A stretch of 35,325 bases of DNA from contig CANLIL010000030.1 in the NCBI GenBank assembly GCA_947491305.1, forward strand, positions 1 through 35,325. Reading direction: 5' to 3'. Position 1 is the stretch's first letter. Each line of letters starts with the position of its first letter. A program made the position numbers and the translations under genes. The notes beneath the pieces were generated by a model, which worked only from the letters and a program-made list of their open reading frames with translations, searched no databases and was not told the origin of the DNA. The DNA is from Flavobacteriales bacterium. Its GTDB lineage: Bacteria; Bacteroidota; Bacteroidia; Flavobacteriales_D; Crocinitomicaceae. Shown in pieces: positions 33,837 to 35,325 of the stretch.

Positions 33837-35325
33837 TGCAAGAAAACAAACACTATGATTTTATCATACTAGGAAGTGGAATGGGCGGCTTAACAGCTGC
33901 TGCAGTCCTTGCTAAAAATGGTTATCAGGTATTAGTTTTAGAAAAAAATCATCAAATCGGAGGTTCATTACAAGTCTTCAGTAGAGATAAATGTGTTTTT
34001 GACACAGGTGTTCATTACATTGGAGGACTGGACAAAGGCGAGAATTTATACCAATTATTTAACTATTTGGAAATCTACCCCCAATTGAAACTTCAACGCT
34101 TAGATGATAAGGGATATGATTTAATTCGATTCAATGATGGAACAAGTTATTTGCATGGTCAAGGTTATGATAATTTTCAAGCAAATTTAATTGAACAATT
34201 TCCCGATGAAAAACATGTAATCAATAAATTTTGTAAAAAAATCAAAGAAATTTGTGCGCATTTTCCATTATATAATTTGGAAGAAGGGGATGATAAAAGT
34301 ACTAACTATATCAATGATCCTGAAATATTAGCCATTGGTGCATGGGATTATGTTTCCTCTTTGAGCTCAAATGAGCGATTAAAAAATGTTTTGTTAGGCT
34401 CGGGGCCATTGTATGCTGCTAGCAAAACAAAAACACCTTTATACGAAGTTGCATTGATTATGAATAGCTATTTAAAAGGGAGTTATCGACCAATTGATGG
34501 CGGTTCGCAGATTGCAAAAGCAATGTCAAAAACCATTCGAAAATATAAGGGAGAAATAATCAAACATAAACACGTTACAGGTGCTGAATTCAACGAAAAT
34601 GGAACGATAAAATCTGTACATTGCAAAGATGGCTCCTCTTACACCGCTTCTAATTATATTTCAAATATTCATCCAGCTGTCACTTTACAAATTTTTGGGA
34701 AAGAAAATTTCAAGCCTGCATTTTACAAACGCATTCAACGATTGGAAAATACAATTTCAGCATTTATGGTATACATCACCTTTAAAAAGGATGCTTTTGA
34801 GTATATAAATTACAATTCTTATGAGTTTTTTAGTGATGACACATGGACATTAACTGAAAATCAAGGAGATCAATGGCCACAAATGTTGTTTGTTTGTACG
34901 CCAGCATCTTCCAAATCAAAAAAATATGCAGACTCAATGTCTATTATGAGTTATTTGGATAGTTCATCCTTTGAAGAATGGCAAAATACCTATAATACAA
35001 TCTCTGAACCAATGGACAGAGGAACAGCATATGAAGTGTTCAAAAAAGAAAAAGAAGCGTTGATTCTTGCTAAAATTGAAGCGCGTTATCCAGGGATAAA
35101 AGAAAAAATACGGAACGTCTATAGTTCTTCTCCAATAACTTACCGCGATTACATTGGCTCTCCAGACGGATCGCTTTATGGTATCGCTAAAGATTATAAC
35201 AAAGTGCTTGCAACAACGATTAACTCAAAAACAAGCATTCCAAATTTAACACTTACAGGTCAAAACATTGTGTTCCACGGTATTTTAGGCGTTACAATTA
35301 GTGGGTTTGTTACAAGTTTCGAATA
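33836..35325 (+). CDS. Second phytoene desaturase-like FAD oxidoreductase (3' end cut by window)
   Basis: Open frame of 496 codons reaching the window end without a stop. The FAD motif GSGMGGLTAAAVLAKNG begins at Gly13, and VLEKNHQIGGSLQVF follows, closely paralleling the paralogue at 28429-30018. The last visible stretch (NIVFHGILGVTISG) resembles the family's C-terminal end, so only a few tens of residues are probably missing. The ATG overlaps the MMPL stop by one base (TGATG), showing coupling. Substrate unknown; the two oxidoreductases may act at different steps or as partners. Confidence 0.87.
   Translation, partial: MQENKHYDFIILGSGMGGLTAAAVLAKNGYQVLVLEKNHQIGGSLQVFSRDKCVFDTGVHYIGGLDKGENLYQLFNYLEIYPQLKLQRLDDKGYDLIRFNDGTSYLHGQGYDNFQANLIEQFPDEKHVINKFCKKIKEICAHFPLYNLEEGDDKSTNYINDPEILAIGAWDYVSSLSSNERLKNVLLGSGPLYAASKTKTPLYEVALIMNSYLKGSYRPIDGGSQIAKAMSKTIRKYKGEIIKHKHVTGAEFNENGTIKSVHCKDGSSYTASNYISNIHPAVTLQIFGKENFKPAFYKRIQRLENTISAFMVYITFKKDAFEYINYNSYEFFSDDTWTLTENQGDQWPQMLFVCTPASSKSKKYADSMSIMSYLDSSSFEEWQNTYNTISEPMDRGTAYEVFKKEKEALILAKIEARYPGIKEKIRNVYSSSPITYRDYIGSPDGSLYGIAKDYNKVLATTINSKTSIPNLTLTGQNIVFHGILGVTISGFVTSFE

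Noticed and set aside
1-35325. CRISPR arrays, insertion sequences, tRNA or rRNA genes
   Set aside because: No spaced direct-repeat array, transposase gene or cloverleaf-like sequence was noticed by eye; no program was run.

Overview
The window is AT-rich, and its protein families and sparse promoter signals (TAnnTTTG -7 boxes) point to a member of the Bacteroidota, most likely a flavobacterium-like organism. The genus cannot be fixed from this sequence alone. Most of the window (about 6.2 to 35.3 kb) is a flexirubin-type pigment cluster: an aryl polyene type II polyketide pathway joined to dialkylresorcinol (DAR) synthesis. The right edge cuts through the last gene, so the cluster probably continues.

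Left flank (39-6133): housekeeping genes. Class I ribonucleotide reductase (nrdB then nrdA) lies on the minus strand. A 435-bp intergenic region follows, holding a hairpin and repeated elements. On the plus strand come a ComF-type phosphoribosyltransferase, a DAO-family FAD oxidoreductase and a BrxA/BrxB bacilliredoxin that ends in a clear terminator.

Minus-strand operon A (14663 down to 6165): a secreted helical protein, DarA, DarB, a small unknown protein, a BtrH-type acyltransferase, an ABC exporter pair, then an ACP-KS-CLF module. DarB and DarA should make the dialkylresorcinol. The BtrH-like enzyme is a candidate for joining acyl chains or the polyene to it.

Plus-strand single gene (14773-15939): a GT2-DUF2062 membrane transferase. 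It is divergent from operon A and convergent with operon B.

Minus-strand operon B (28285 down to 15955): sixteen tightly packed genes. They are a methyltransferase, a tyrosine ammonia-lyase-like enzyme (4-coumarate starter), FabG ketoreductase, KS, ACP, LpxL-like acyltransferase, ApeP-like dehydratase, thioesterase, KS plus a truncated CLF-like protein, a second ACP-KS-CLF module, a polysaccharide deacetylase-like protein, a LolA-like carrier and a FabZ-like dehydratase.

Plus-strand operon C (28429 to the right edge): a phytoene desaturase-like FAD oxidoreductase, a 1269-residue three-domain MMPL transporter/acyltransferase/methyltransferase, and a second FAD oxidoreductase cut by the window end. 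No acyl-CoA/ACP ligase for loading the aromatic starter is visible. The notable points are the three KS-CLF pairs, the apparent split of dehydratase catalytic residues between two subunits, and several poorly understood accessory genes tied to the DAR half of the pathway.
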